A program made the translations under genes and the position numbers. Under the pieces are notes generated by a model, which did not search any database, was not told the origin of the DNA, and saw nothing but the letters and a program-made list of their open reading frames with translations. Shown here piece by piece: positions 41,997 through 50,049 of a stretch of 64,000 bases of DNA (within the stretch, counting starts at the first letter, position 1; every line of letters begins with the position of its first letter). The stretch is from Streptomyces radicis (GTDB lineage Bacteria > Actinomycetota > Actinomycetes > Streptomycetales > Streptomycetaceae): contig NZ_RBDY01000032.1 in the NCBI RefSeq assembly GCF_003626575.1, positions 1 through 64,000 on the forward strand, given 5' to 3'.

Positions 41997-42688
41997 ACGC
42001 CTCGCCCCGCGCCCCCCGCCCGAGCGCCCCCGCCCACCGGAAGGCGCCGAAGGGCGCCTCGTTGGCCGAACGCCTCGGCCCCGCCCGCCTCGAGCGGCTG
42101 CTCGCCGAGTGCGCCGAGCTGGCCGAACGCGACGACACCGCGTTCGCCGTCACCCTGCTGGCCGGGACGCCGACCCACGAGGCGCGCGACGAGCGGGATC
42201 TGCGCCGCTGGGCGGTCGCGGCCACGCGGTTCGGCGCCGAGCTGGCCGCCGACGCGGCGGACGGCGAGCGGCCCCGGGTCGTGGAGCGCTCGGGCGGCCT
42301 CGACGAGGACGTGCCGCTCCTGGCCCGCTACCGCTCACGGCCCGAGCCGACCGTCGAGGTGTTCCTGGACACCGTGGCGTCGGCCGAGGAGCTGATCGAG
42401 CTGCTCGGCTGGCGTGACCTGTACCCCACGGGCTCGGTGCGCGCCGCCGCGCTCGCCCACGAGGCGGGCCACCACCGGCTGCACGACCCCGCCGTGAAGC
42501 GAAGGCTGCGGGTCGCCCTCGACCATCCGGTGCTGCGCCTGGGCCGTTGGCGGCTGCTCGGCCATGTCGCGGGCGCCGACGAGATAGCGGCGCACGCCTA
42601 CGCCGGGGCCGCGCTCGGCCTCGGCAGAGGCCCGCTGCTGGTGACCGCCGCGCTCGCGCGCGCGGTCGCCGCCCTGCGAGAGGACTGA
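41993..42688 (+). CDS. Unknown protein with HEAGH motif
   Basis: A 231-residue protein, translationally coupled to HyuA (ATGA). The N-terminal half is charged and helical (RLERLLAECAELAERDD). Residues 156-164 read HEAGHHRLH, resembling an HExxH metalloprotease site with a nearby third His. The C-terminal part (LLGHVAGADEIAAHAYAGAALGLGRG) is small-residue rich. It may be a metal enzyme or may stand in for the missing HyuB. I do not recognise a family. The motif could also be chance, since the sequence is rich in Ala, His and Glu. Confidence 0.65.
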   Translation: MNASPRAPRPSAPAHRKAPKGASLAERLGPARLERLLAECAELAERDDTAFAVTLLAGTPTHEARDERDLRRWAVAATRFGAELAADAADGERPRVVERSGGLDEDVPLLARYRSRPEPTVEVFLDTVASAEELIELLGWRDLYPTGSVRAAALAHEAGHHRLHDPAVKRRLRVALDHPVLRLGRWRLLGHVAGADEIAAHAYAGAALGLGRGPLLVTAALARAVAALRED

Positions 42689-42694
42689 GAACCC

Positions 42695-43984
42695 ATGGGA
42701 ATCGTCATTCTGCTGATCATGCTGGCCGGCGTCGTGCTGATGCTGACCCGCAAGCTGCCCACGGCGTTCGCCCTGGTCCTCCTCGGCGTCGCCGTCGCCC
42801 TGGTGGTGGGGGCGCCGCTGACCGGGGAGGCCAGCGTCTTCGACACCGTCCTCCAGGAGGGCTCGGCCAGGCTGGCGGCCACCATGATCGCCATCCTGCT
42901 CGGCTCGTGGCTCGGCAAGCTGCTCGACGAGACGGGCATCGCGGGCACCCTGGTCCGCAAGATCGTGGAGTTCGGCGGGGACCGGCCCACCGTGGTCGCG
43001 CTCGGCGTCCTCGGGATCTCCGCGCTCGTCGGCACCGTCACCGGGTCCGCGCCCGCCGCGATGCTCGCGGGCATCATCGGCATCCCCGCGATGATCGCGG
43101 TGGGCGTGCCCAAGGTGACCGCCGCGGGGACCATCCTCATGGGCATCGCCGCGGGCATGCCGTTCGAGCTGCCGGTCTGGCAGTTCTTCTCGACCGCGCT
43201 CGACCTGCCGGTGGACACGGTGCGGAGCTTCATGATGAAGCTGTTCCCGTTCGCCGCCTTCTTCGCCGTGCTGTTTGTGCTGGTGGAGACCCGGCGGCGT
43301 GGCGTGGAGCACACGTGGTCGCTGCGGTCGTTCGACGCGCGCCCCGACCGGCGCCCCTCGCGGCGTGAACGGCTCGGCGACGCGCCGTGGTACGCGCTGT
43401 TCACGCCTGCGGTTCCGCTGGTGCTCGCCCTGGTCTTCGAGGTGGCGATCATCCCGTCGCTGCTCGCGGGCGTGCTCTTCGCGCTGGTCACCACGACGCG
43501 CCCGCGCGACATGAACACCCGCCTGCTGCGCACCCTGTACTCGGGCTTCGACGTGGCGGCCGCGCCCATCGCGCTGTTCGTGGCGATCGGCGTGCTGCTC
43601 GCGGCGGTGCAGCTGCCCGACTCCGTCGAGGCCCTCGAGCCACTGGTGGAGAACGTCAGCCCGCAGAACCCCGTGCTGTTCGTGCTGGTCTTCACCGCGC
43701 TGGTGCCGCTGTGCCTGTACCGGGGGCCGTTGAACGTCTACGGCCTCGGCGCGGGCATCGCCGGGGTGCTGATCGCGGCGGGGATCTACCCGGCCGTGGC
43801 GGTGCTCGGCCTGACCGCCTCCTACAACCAGGTGTTCGGCGTCGCCGACCCCACCAGCACGCAGACGGTGTGGAGCGCCCAGTACTCGGGCGTCAGCCCC
43901 CAGCAGGTGATGGTCAGGACGCTGCCCTACGTGTGGTGCGTCGCCCTCGGCGGCTTCGTCGTCACCGCGGCGCTGCACCTCTGA
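42695..43984 (+). CDS. Permease of the ion-transporter superfamily
   Basis: A 429-residue membrane protein with about eleven helices and two pseudo-symmetric halves. Features include PTAFALVLLGVAVALVVG, LLGSWLGKLLDETGIAGTLVRKI and GSAPAAMLAGIIGIPAMIA. This resembles GntP/CitMHS-like carriers of organic anions. It begins 6 bases after the HEAGH gene, so it is part of the operon and probably imports the compound handled by the FAD enzyme and HyuA. Confidence 0.8.
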   Translation: MGIVILLIMLAGVVLMLTRKLPTAFALVLLGVAVALVVGAPLTGEASVFDTVLQEGSARLAATMIAILLGSWLGKLLDETGIAGTLVRKIVEFGGDRPTVVALGVLGISALVGTVTGSAPAAMLAGIIGIPAMIAVGVPKVTAAGTILMGIAAGMPFELPVWQFFSTALDLPVDTVRSFMMKLFPFAAFFAVLFVLVETRRRGVEHTWSLRSFDARPDRRPSRRERLGDAPWYALFTPAVPLVLALVFEVAIIPSLLAGVLFALVTTTRPRDMNTRLLRTLYSGFDVAAAPIALFVAIGVLLAAVQLPDSVEALEPLVENVSPQNPVLFVLVFTALVPLCLYRGPLNVYGLGAGIAGVLIAAGIYPAVAVLGLTASYNQVFGVADPTSTQTVWSAQYSGVSPQQVMVRTLPYVWCVALGGFVVTAALHL

Positions 43985-43998
43985 ACGTTCCCCCACAC

Positions 43999-44034
43999 GA
44001 CCCGTACCACTGAAGCGACCCGTACCACTGAAGC
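43999..44034. repeat. Two 18-bp tandem repeats
   Basis: GACCCGTACCACTGAAGC occurs twice exactly between the permease stop and the propeller gene start. The unit length is twice 9, in line with other short repeats in the window. Confidence 0.9.
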
Positions 44035-44047
44035 GACGGAGTCCCCC

Positions 44048-45034
44048 ATGTCCCTGAACCGCCGTACCTTCCTGTCCGCCGCCGCGGCCTCCGGCGGCCT
44101 GGTCGCCCTCGGCACATCCGCGACCCCGACCGCCGCGGCGCCGGGCGGCTTCCCCGACTACACCTACCTGCGCACGCTGCTGACCCCGGGCCAGCTCTCC
44201 TACAACCCCACCGGCGAGATCATCTTCCCCTGCGTCAGGGGCGTCTACGACCGGCTGTCGTCGGCGCTCGGCCGCTACTACCTCTACTACGCGCCGCACG
44301 ACGCGCCCGGCGGCATCTGCCTGGCGTACGCGGACTCCATCGACGGCCCCTACACCGAGTACCCGGGGAACCCGGTCGTCTCGCGCGCCTGGTCACCGCA
44401 CTACTCGGTCAGCCATGTCTCGTCCCCGCACGTGATGTGGCACGAGGGGGAGCGCGAGCTGTGGCTGTACTTCCACGGCGAGAACACCACGACGCGTCTG
44501 GCCCGTTCGTCCAACGGCGTCGACTTCGTCTACGACCGCACCGTGCTGACCACCTCGATGCTGCCTTCGGGCACCACCGAGGCGTCCTACGCGCGCGTCT
44601 TCCCGCACGCGCTGCCCGACCGCGGCGCGCGCCATGTGATGCTTTTCATGATCAACACCACGGCCAACCACCGGTCGATCGGCTGGGGTTGGTCGGCCGA
44701 CGGGCGCAGCTGGAGCTTCGCGGACCAGCCGCTCGTCAGGCACTCCGACGTGGGCGTCAACGACCTGAGCGGCCCGCACCTGCTGACCAGGAACGGCTCC
44801 GCGTTCGTCGTCTACCACACCGACAAGGCGAGCGGCGGGACCATCCGCATCACCGAGGTCGGCGCCGACTTCTCCCGCCGGAACCATCTGGGCGTCTTCT
44901 ACCGGCCGTCGGCCGGGGCACCGGACAACGGCCGGGCCGCGGCACCGGCGTTCGGCACGGACCGCGGGGTGCCGTACATGATCTACGAGGCGGGCGACCG
45001 CCTCGCCGGGAGCATCGCCATCGCCCGCGGCTGA
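44048..45034 (+). CDS. Tat-exported beta-propeller protein (GH43/GH32-like fold)
   Basis: A 328-residue protein. The N-terminus NRRTFLSAAAASGGLVALG is a twin-arginine signal. The mature part has repeated blades with Tyr/Trp-rich strands (YYLYYAPHDAPGGICLAYADSIDGPYTEYPGNPVVSR, HVSSPHVMWHEGERELWLYFHG), typical of five-bladed propeller glycosidases. Catalytic carboxylates cannot be assigned by eye. As last gene of the LacI operon it suggests the operon deals with an extracellular polysaccharide or its decorated products. Confidence 0.75.
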   Translation: MSLNRRTFLSAAAASGGLVALGTSATPTAAAPGGFPDYTYLRTLLTPGQLSYNPTGEIIFPCVRGVYDRLSSALGRYYLYYAPHDAPGGICLAYADSIDGPYTEYPGNPVVSRAWSPHYSVSHVSSPHVMWHEGERELWLYFHGENTTTRLARSSNGVDFVYDRTVLTTSMLPSGTTEASYARVFPHALPDRGARHVMLFMINTTANHRSIGWGWSADGRSWSFADQPLVRHSDVGVNDLSGPHLLTRNGSAFVVYHTDKASGGTIRITEVGADFSRRNHLGVFYRPSAGAPDNGRAAAPAFGTDRGVPYMIYEAGDRLAGSIAIARG

Positions 45035-45049
45035 ACGGCGCGTGACCCG

Positions 45050-45074
45050 CCGCCCCCCGGAACCCGGGGGGCGG
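45050..45074 (+). terminator. Strong hairpin terminator of the LacI/HyuA operon
   Basis: An 11-bp perfect GC stem, CCGCCCCCCGG (45050-45060) and CCGGGGGGCGG (45064-45074) with a 3-base loop, lies 15 bases after the propeller stop. No U-tract follows, as is usual in GC-rich actinomycetes. Confidence 0.7.
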
Positions 45075-45195
45075 CCCGGCGCGTTCGAGGGCGCGCGCCC
45101 CGCCGTGCGCGGTGACCCATGTCACATCCGACTCCCGTCAGGAATCGGGGAGCCGTCTCGCTCAAGGGGCAAGCGAACCCGACAGGAGCGACACC

Positions 45196-46404
45196 ATGAA
45201 GCACCGCATCGTCGTCCTCGGCGCCGGATACGCCGGGGTCTACGCCGCCGGAACCCTGGCCCGCCGCCTCTCCCCCGCCGACACCGCGATCACCGTCGTC
45301 AACGCCGAGCCCGACTTCGTCGAGCGGATGCGCCTCCACCAGCTCGCGGCGGGCCAGGACATCGCGAGCCGGAGGCTCACCGACATCTTCGCGGGCACCG
45401 GGGTGAAGCTGCGCGTGGCGCGCGTCACCGCCGTGGACCCAGGGCGCGGGACCGTCTGGATGACCGAGAGGGACGGCGACGGGCTCCCCCACGAACTCCC
45501 CTACGACACACTCCTGTACACGCTCGGCAGCGCCGTCGCCGACCATGGCGTCCCCGGCGTCGCCACCTATGCCTTCGACGTCGCGGGGCGGCCATCGGCG
45601 CTGCGCCTGCGCGAGCGCCTCGACACCCTCGAAGCCCTGGGCCAGGGCGGGAACGTGCTGGTCGTCGGCGAGGGCCTGACGGGCATCGAGGCGGCCACCG
45701 AGATCGCCGAGTCACGCCCTGGCCTCTCGGTCGCGCTCGCCGCCCGCGGCGAGCTGGGCGCCTGGCTCTCCCCCGGCGCCCGCGGCCACCTGCGGCGCGC
45801 CTTCGACCGGCTCGGCATCACCGTCCACGAGCACACCACCATCGAGGCCGTGGAGCCGACGCGGGCGATCGGCGCGGACGGCGCGTCCTTCGCTTCCGAC
45901 GCGACCGTGTGGGCGGCCGGGTTCGCCGTCCACCCCATCGCCGCCGCCAGCGGCCTCGAGGTCGCGGGCACCGGCCGGATCGTCGTCGACGGCACGATGC
46001 GGTCCGTCTCGCACCCCGACGTCTACGCCGCGGGCGACAGCGCCCACGCGATCGACGGGAACGGCCGCCCGCTGCCGATGTCCTGCGCCTCGGCGGGCGT
46101 CACGGTCAGGCAGGCGGCGGACGCGATCGTGGGCAGCCTGACCGGCCGAAAGATCCCGAGCACGTCGCTCACCTACTACGGCAACCACATCAGCCTCGGG
46201 CGGCGCGACGGGATCATGCAGCTGGTCGACGGCGAATGGCACGCGAAGTCCTGGTCGGTGCGCGGCCGGACGGCCGCGCGCACGAAGGCGGGCATCCTCA
46301 GGGGCGCGCTGTGGGGCGTGGCGCACCCGACGTTCGGCATGCCCAAGCGCAGGCGCCGCCTGGCCACGGGGCTCGCCCGGTCCACGGAGAGGGTGGCCGT
46401 CTAG
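45196..46404 (+). CDS. FAD/NAD(P)-dependent oxidoreductase, NDH-2-like
   Basis: A 402-residue two-dinucleotide-domain flavoprotein. The FAD motif is IVVLGAGYAGVYAAGTLARR, the NAD(P) motif is VLVVGEGLTGIEAATEIAE, and the FAD-binding C-terminal motif is VYAAGDSAHA. CAGGAG precedes the ATG. It is followed 9 bases later by a sigma factor gene. Oxidoreductases of this kind commonly sit next to ECF41 sigma factors (the COE group). Its electron acceptor is unknown. Confidence 0.85.
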   Translation: MKHRIVVLGAGYAGVYAAGTLARRLSPADTAITVVNAEPDFVERMRLHQLAAGQDIASRRLTDIFAGTGVKLRVARVTAVDPGRGTVWMTERDGDGLPHELPYDTLLYTLGSAVADHGVPGVATYAFDVAGRPSALRLRERLDTLEALGQGGNVLVVGEGLTGIEAATEIAESRPGLSVALAARGELGAWLSPGARGHLRRAFDRLGITVHEHTTIEAVEPTRAIGADGASFASDATVWAAGFAVHPIAAASGLEVAGTGRIVVDGTMRSVSHPDVYAAGDSAHAIDGNGRPLPMSCASAGVTVRQAADAIVGSLTGRKIPSTSLTYYGNHISLGRRDGIMQLVDGEWHAKSWSVRGRTAARTKAGILRGALWGVAHPTFGMPKRRRRLATGLARSTERVAV

Positions 46405-46413
46405 GCTCCTGGG

Positions 46414-47358
46414 ATGAGCGGGATGGACAGCGCCTCCACCGAACGGTTCGAGGCCAGCCGGGACCGGCTGGCCTCGCTCGCCTACCGGCTGCTCGGCTCG
46501 GCCGCCGACGCCGAGGACGCCGTGCAGGACGCGTTCCTGCGCTGGCAGGCCGCCGACCGCGATCTGATCGCGGTGCCAGAGGCGTGGCTGACCAAGGTCG
46601 TCACCCATCTGTGCCTCGACCGGCTCCGCTCGGCGCGGGCGCGCCGCGAACGCGCGGTCGGCGCCTGGCTGCCCGAGCCGCTCCTCGAGAACGACCCGAT
46701 GCTCGGCCCGGCCGACACGTTCGAGCAGCGCGAGTCGGTGTCCCTCGCGGTGCTGATCCTCATGGAACACCTCTCCCCGGTCGAGCGGGCCGTCTACGTC
46801 CTGCGCGAGGTCTTCTCCTACCGGCACGCCGAGGTCGCCGAGATGCTCGACATCTCCGAGTCGGCGAGCCAGCAGCACCTCCACCGGGCCAGGCGGCGGG
46901 TCGCGACGGCGCGCCGCGGCGGCGAGGCCGACCCCGCGTCGGCGCGCCGGATCGTCGAGGAGTTCCTCGCTGCGGCCTCGTCGGGGCGCACCGAGCGGCT
47001 GGTGGCGTTGCTCACCGACGACGCGACCGCGATGTCGGACGGCGCCGGGCGGGCCAGGACGGTGCTGCGCTACGAGACCCCCGCGCGCGTCGCGGTCGTC
47101 GCGCGGGCCGCCCTCGCGCCGACTCCCGCGAAGCGGCGGCTGATCGGCGGCTCGCCCGCGCTGCACTTCGCGCTGGTCAACGGCGGCCCCGCGCTGCTCG
47201 CCGTGCTCGACGACCGGCTCGTCGGCGCCGTGACGTTCGACATCGGCGACGGCAGGGTCGCGGCCATGCGCGGCTTCGCCGACCAGGCACGCCTCACCAG
47301 GCTCGCCGAGGCATGGCGGCGGCACGAGCCCGACGCGCCGCTCGTCGCGGCGTGGTGA
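46414..47358 (+). CDS. ECF sigma factor, SigJ/ECF41-like
   Basis: A 314-residue sigma factor. The sigma2 region is FEASRDRLASLAYRLLGSAADAEDAVQDAFLRW and the sigma4 region is LSPVERAVYVLREVFSYRHAEVAEML. A C-terminal SnoaL-like extension follows (ARRIVEEFLAAASSGRTERLVALLTDDATAMSDGAGRARTV). That extension, in place of an anti-sigma factor gene, is characteristic of ECF41, where it modulates activity. The DGAGR stretch may correspond to the conserved DGGGR motif. It is probably coexpressed with the preceding flavoprotein. Confidence 0.9.
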   Translation: MSGMDSASTERFEASRDRLASLAYRLLGSAADAEDAVQDAFLRWQAADRDLIAVPEAWLTKVVTHLCLDRLRSARARRERAVGAWLPEPLLENDPMLGPADTFEQRESVSLAVLILMEHLSPVERAVYVLREVFSYRHAEVAEMLDISESASQQHLHRARRRVATARRGGEADPASARRIVEEFLAAASSGRTERLVALLTDDATAMSDGAGRARTVLRYETPARVAVVARAALAPTPAKRRLIGGSPALHFALVNGGPALLAVLDDRLVGAVTFDIGDGRVAAMRGFADQARLTRLAEAWRRHEPDAPLVAAW

Positions 47359-47415
47359 CCTGGTCCGGCTCCGCCGCCGCCCCGGGCGGGATCCCCGACG
47401 AGCCGCCGGGGCCGG

Positions 47416-47841
47416 TCAGAACTTCGGGTCGAGGAACGACCCCCATGTGTGGTCGCCCGAGGCGCCCAGGGTGTAGCGGGTGCCGATCTCCACCTCGTCC
47501 CAGTCGGGGTTGTCGGGGTCCAGCAGACTGTTGTTGAGGTACTGGTCGCCGTCGGGGACCATGCAGATCTCCCAGTGGTACCAGCCTTCTCCGAGGTACA
47601 TGTCGGGGCGGTTCGTGTCGGACCGGTCCTCGAGATACACGCCCCAGTCGTAGTGGCCCGCGGCCAGGAAGATGTCACGGGACTCGCAGATGCTCACGCT
47701 GCCCGGCGGTGGCATCTGGGCGAGGTAGGCGGTCCTCTCCTGGTGAACGGTCTCGGCCGCCGACGCGGTACCCGACGTGCCCAGGACGACCGCGCCGAGG
47801 AGGGCCAGGAGTGTGGGGAGGCGTCGCGCGATTCGCGCCAT
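47416..47841 (-). CDS. Secreted hypothetical protein
   Basis: A 141-residue protein with a clear signal peptide (MARIARRLPTLLALLGAVVLG, cleavage near ASAAE). The mature part has two Cys (SICESRDIF and WEICMVP), which could form a disulfide, and Tyr/Trp/Asp-rich strands (HYDWGVYLEDRSD, YHWEICMVPDGDQYLNNSLLD). I do not recognise the family. It is convergent with the sigma factor gene. The 300 bases upstream (47842-48142) hold no gene I can support. Confidence 0.7.
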   Translation of the reverse strand: MARIARRLPTLLALLGAVVLGTSGTASAAETVHQERTAYLAQMPPPGSVSICESRDIFLAAGHYDWGVYLEDRSDTNRPDMYLGEGWYHWEICMVPDGDQYLNNSLLDPDNPDWDEVEIGTRYTLGASGDHTWGSFLDPKF

Positions 47842-48142
47842 GATCGCATCCTTTCGCTTCCGATGAGTTCGGTGAATTCGATGAGGTGGACCGGTGCACC
47901 CGAGACAGCGGGACGGGCGGGTCCGGCGTGCGCGGCCGGTGCCCGCGGCGCCCCCGGCTCAGGTGACCCCCTCTCAGGTATAGGGCCGGGCAGGCGGGAC
48001 CCCTCCCGGCCGCGGCGGGGCGTTGGCGGCTCGCGGCCGCCTTCCCGTGAGCGGGTCGACGCCCCGGTGGCGGCGGGGAGGCGGAAGCCTCGCGATCGCC
48101 CCGCACAGTCAACAGGGCGTCGCGGCAAGGCTTGTGTGAGTA

Positions 48143-48722
48143 ATGGTCACGGCGATCGCCGCCCCGGGCGTGTACCAACGCGGCCTGGGCATCGCCTACG
48201 CCACCCCGACCGAGGTGCCGCGCAAGGCGGTTCCGGATCTGGCCGAGCGAGACGTGTGCCCCTACCCGGGCCTGGAGCCGTTCACCGCCGAGCACGCCGC
48301 ATGGTTCCACGGCCGCGAGGCGGCGATCGACCATGTGCTCGAGGCCCTGCGCAGGCATCGGCTGGTGCTCCTGCTCGGCCCGTCAGGAGCGGGCGAGTCC
48401 TCGCTCGTCCAGGCCGGGGTGCTGCCCGCGTTGGCCGACGGTCGGATCGTTCCGGGCGGCGACCGCTGGCTGCCCGTGCTGACCCGGCCTGGGCCACACC
48501 GGGGCGGTGAACTCGATGGCCTTCTCCCCGGACGGGAGCACGCTCGCCACCCCGAGCGACGACGGGTCCGTGCGGCTGTGGGACGTGGCGCTCCCGGACG
48601 CGGAGGAGATCACGCGGCGGATCCGCCGCGCTCTCGAGCGGGACTTCACCGACGAGGAGCGTCCGCAGTACCTCATGGGCATGGCCGATGAGCCCGTGTG
48701 CCCGACGTCGCTGGCCACCTGA
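48143..48722 (+). pseudogene. Decayed nSTAND1 NTPase-WD40 gene
   Basis: The first part (from ATG 48143) reads like the junction of a protease domain and an nSTAND1 ATPase: GLGIAYATPTEVP, CPYPGLEPFTAEHAAWFHGRE, LVLLLGPSGAGESSLVQAGVLPAL. The Walker A Lys is replaced by Glu (GPSGAGES). After PVLTRPG the homology jumps, in another frame, to a WD40 blade and C-terminal tail: [20 protein letters not shown], then [19 protein letters not shown], ending at the stop at 48720-48722. A large internal deletion with a frame change near 48490 explains this. Two short ORFs (48143-48691, 48507-48722) are the remains. A functional product is unlikely. Confidence 0.75.
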
Positions 48723-48835
48723 GCGGCGCACGCCCCGCCGCGGCGGGCTCGCGCCCGGGTCGGCGACGCCCGGGTTCGGGGCGTCAAGCGGTGGGCGCGG
48801 GCGCGTTCGCGGACGGCCGTGTCGCCCCGCGGGCG

Positions 48836-49909
48836 TCAGCCCCTGCGCGGGGGGCACGAGGCCCGCAGGATCACCTCGCCCGGCACGCTGATGTCCTCGG
48901 TGGGCAGGGCCGTGCCGTCGAGGGCGAGATCGGCCGCACGGCGGCCGATCTCGGCGAGGGGGAAGCGCACGGTGGTGAGTTGGGGGGTGACGTCCGCGGC
49001 GGTCGCGATGTCGTTGAACCCGGTGACGGCGATGTCGCGGCCCGGCTCGATCCCGCTGTCGCGCAGCGCGGTCATCGCGCCGACCGCCATGAAGTCGTTG
49101 CCCGCGCACAGCACGTCGGCGTCGGCGATCCGCCCCGACTCGATCAGCCGCCGCATCGACCGGTACCCGCCCAGGCGGTCGAAGGTGTCGCTCTCGACCA
49201 TCGCGATCTCGCCGCCCAGCGAGGCGAGCCCCTGCCGCAGGCCCTCCGTCCGCTCGGCCACGGTCAGCAGCGACTCCGAGCCGGTGATCACCGCCGCCCT
49301 GCGGTAGCCCAGGTTCGCGATGGCAACGCCGAGCTCCCTGGCGCCCGAGGTGTTGGCGGGGTGCACCGCGCCGAGACCGCCGACCGGCTGGCTCAGGAAG
49401 ATGGCCCTGCCGCCGCTGTCGGTGAACCCCCGCAGCTCGGCGAGGAGCGCGTCGGCGTGCGGGCTGTGCGACACGCGGCTGCCGCTCACCAGGATGGCGC
49501 GCGGCCGCTGCCCGCGGATCAGGCGCAGGGAGGCCAGCTCCCACTCGCTGTCCCGCGCGGTGACCGCGATCGTCACGATCACGCCGTGCGCGTGGGCGGA
49601 TTGGGCGACCCCCTCGGCGATGGCCGAGAAGTACGGGTCGTCGATGCTGCTGACGAGCAGGGCGAGCACGGGGGCCATGCCGCGGGCCATGGCCTGCGCC
49701 GACAGGTCCGTCCGGTAGTCCAACTCCCGTGCGGCGCGCAGGACTCGCTCCCGGTGCTCCTGGCCGACCTTGCGGTCGCTCTCGTTGAGCACCCGGGACG
49801 CCGTGGCCAGGGAGACTCCGGCCCGAGCGGCCACATCCGTGAGCGTGGCGTTTCCGCTGGTCGCCCTCGTCCTCTTCCGCTTCCTTCGACCCGACCCTTG
49901 CACAGGCAT
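48836..49909 (-). CDS. LacI-family transcriptional regulator
   Basis: A 357-residue repressor. The HTH is ATLTDVAARAGVSLATASRVLNESDRKVG, followed by a ligand domain (LALLVSSIDDPYFSAIAEGVAQSAHAHG, then ADVLCAGNDFMAVGAMTALRDSG). It has a basic N-terminal extension of about 20 residues (GRRKRKRTRA). Two operator-like palindromes lie 37-87 bases upstream in the region shared with the divergent ABC importer, so it probably controls both. The ligand is unknown. Confidence 0.9.
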   Translation of the reverse strand: MPVQGSGRRKRKRTRATSGNATLTDVAARAGVSLATASRVLNESDRKVGQEHRERVLRAARELDYRTDLSAQAMARGMAPVLALLVSSIDDPYFSAIAEGVAQSAHAHGVIVTIAVTARDSEWELASLRLIRGQRPRAILVSGSRVSHSPHADALLAELRGFTDSGGRAIFLSQPVGGLGAVHPANTSGARELGVAIANLGYRRAAVITGSESLLTVAERTEGLRQGLASLGGEIAMVESDTFDRLGGYRSMRRLIESGRIADADVLCAGNDFMAVGAMTALRDSGIEPGRDIAVTGFNDIATAADVTPQLTTVRFPLAEIGRRAADLALDGTALPTEDISVPGEVILRASCPPRRG

Positions 49910-49945
49910 TGACCCTCCACCGACGCCAACTTAATATCCCGGAAA

Positions 49946-49996
49946 TGGGAAAGCGCTATCCCACTTCCGCGGGCACCACGGGTAAGCGCTTTCCCA
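49946..49996. promoter_or_regulatory. Paired LacI operators
   Basis: TGGGAAAGCGCTATCCCA (49946-49963) and GGGTAAGCGCTTTCCCA (49980-49996) are palindromes with AGCGCT cores whose centres are 33 bases apart, about three helical turns. They lie between the LacI gene and the divergent permease gene. Similar sites occur at 16764 and 19455. Confidence 0.7.
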
Positions 49997-50049
49997 GCAT
50001 AGCGAGGGTTCTCACCATCGTCCCCACCGAAGCGTGACGTGAGGTCCGC

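Noticed and set aside
45120-45157. A full ECF41 promoter upstream of the flavoprotein gene
   Set aside because: TGTCACA is present, but CGTC occurs 9 and 27 bases later, not at the usual ~16. I therefore do not call a promoter there.
48282-49544. A 420-residue minus-strand open frame overlapping the LacI gene
   Set aside because: It lies in a different frame of the same strand as the well-supported LacI gene and consists of Arg/Pro/Gly-rich text. It is a shadow.
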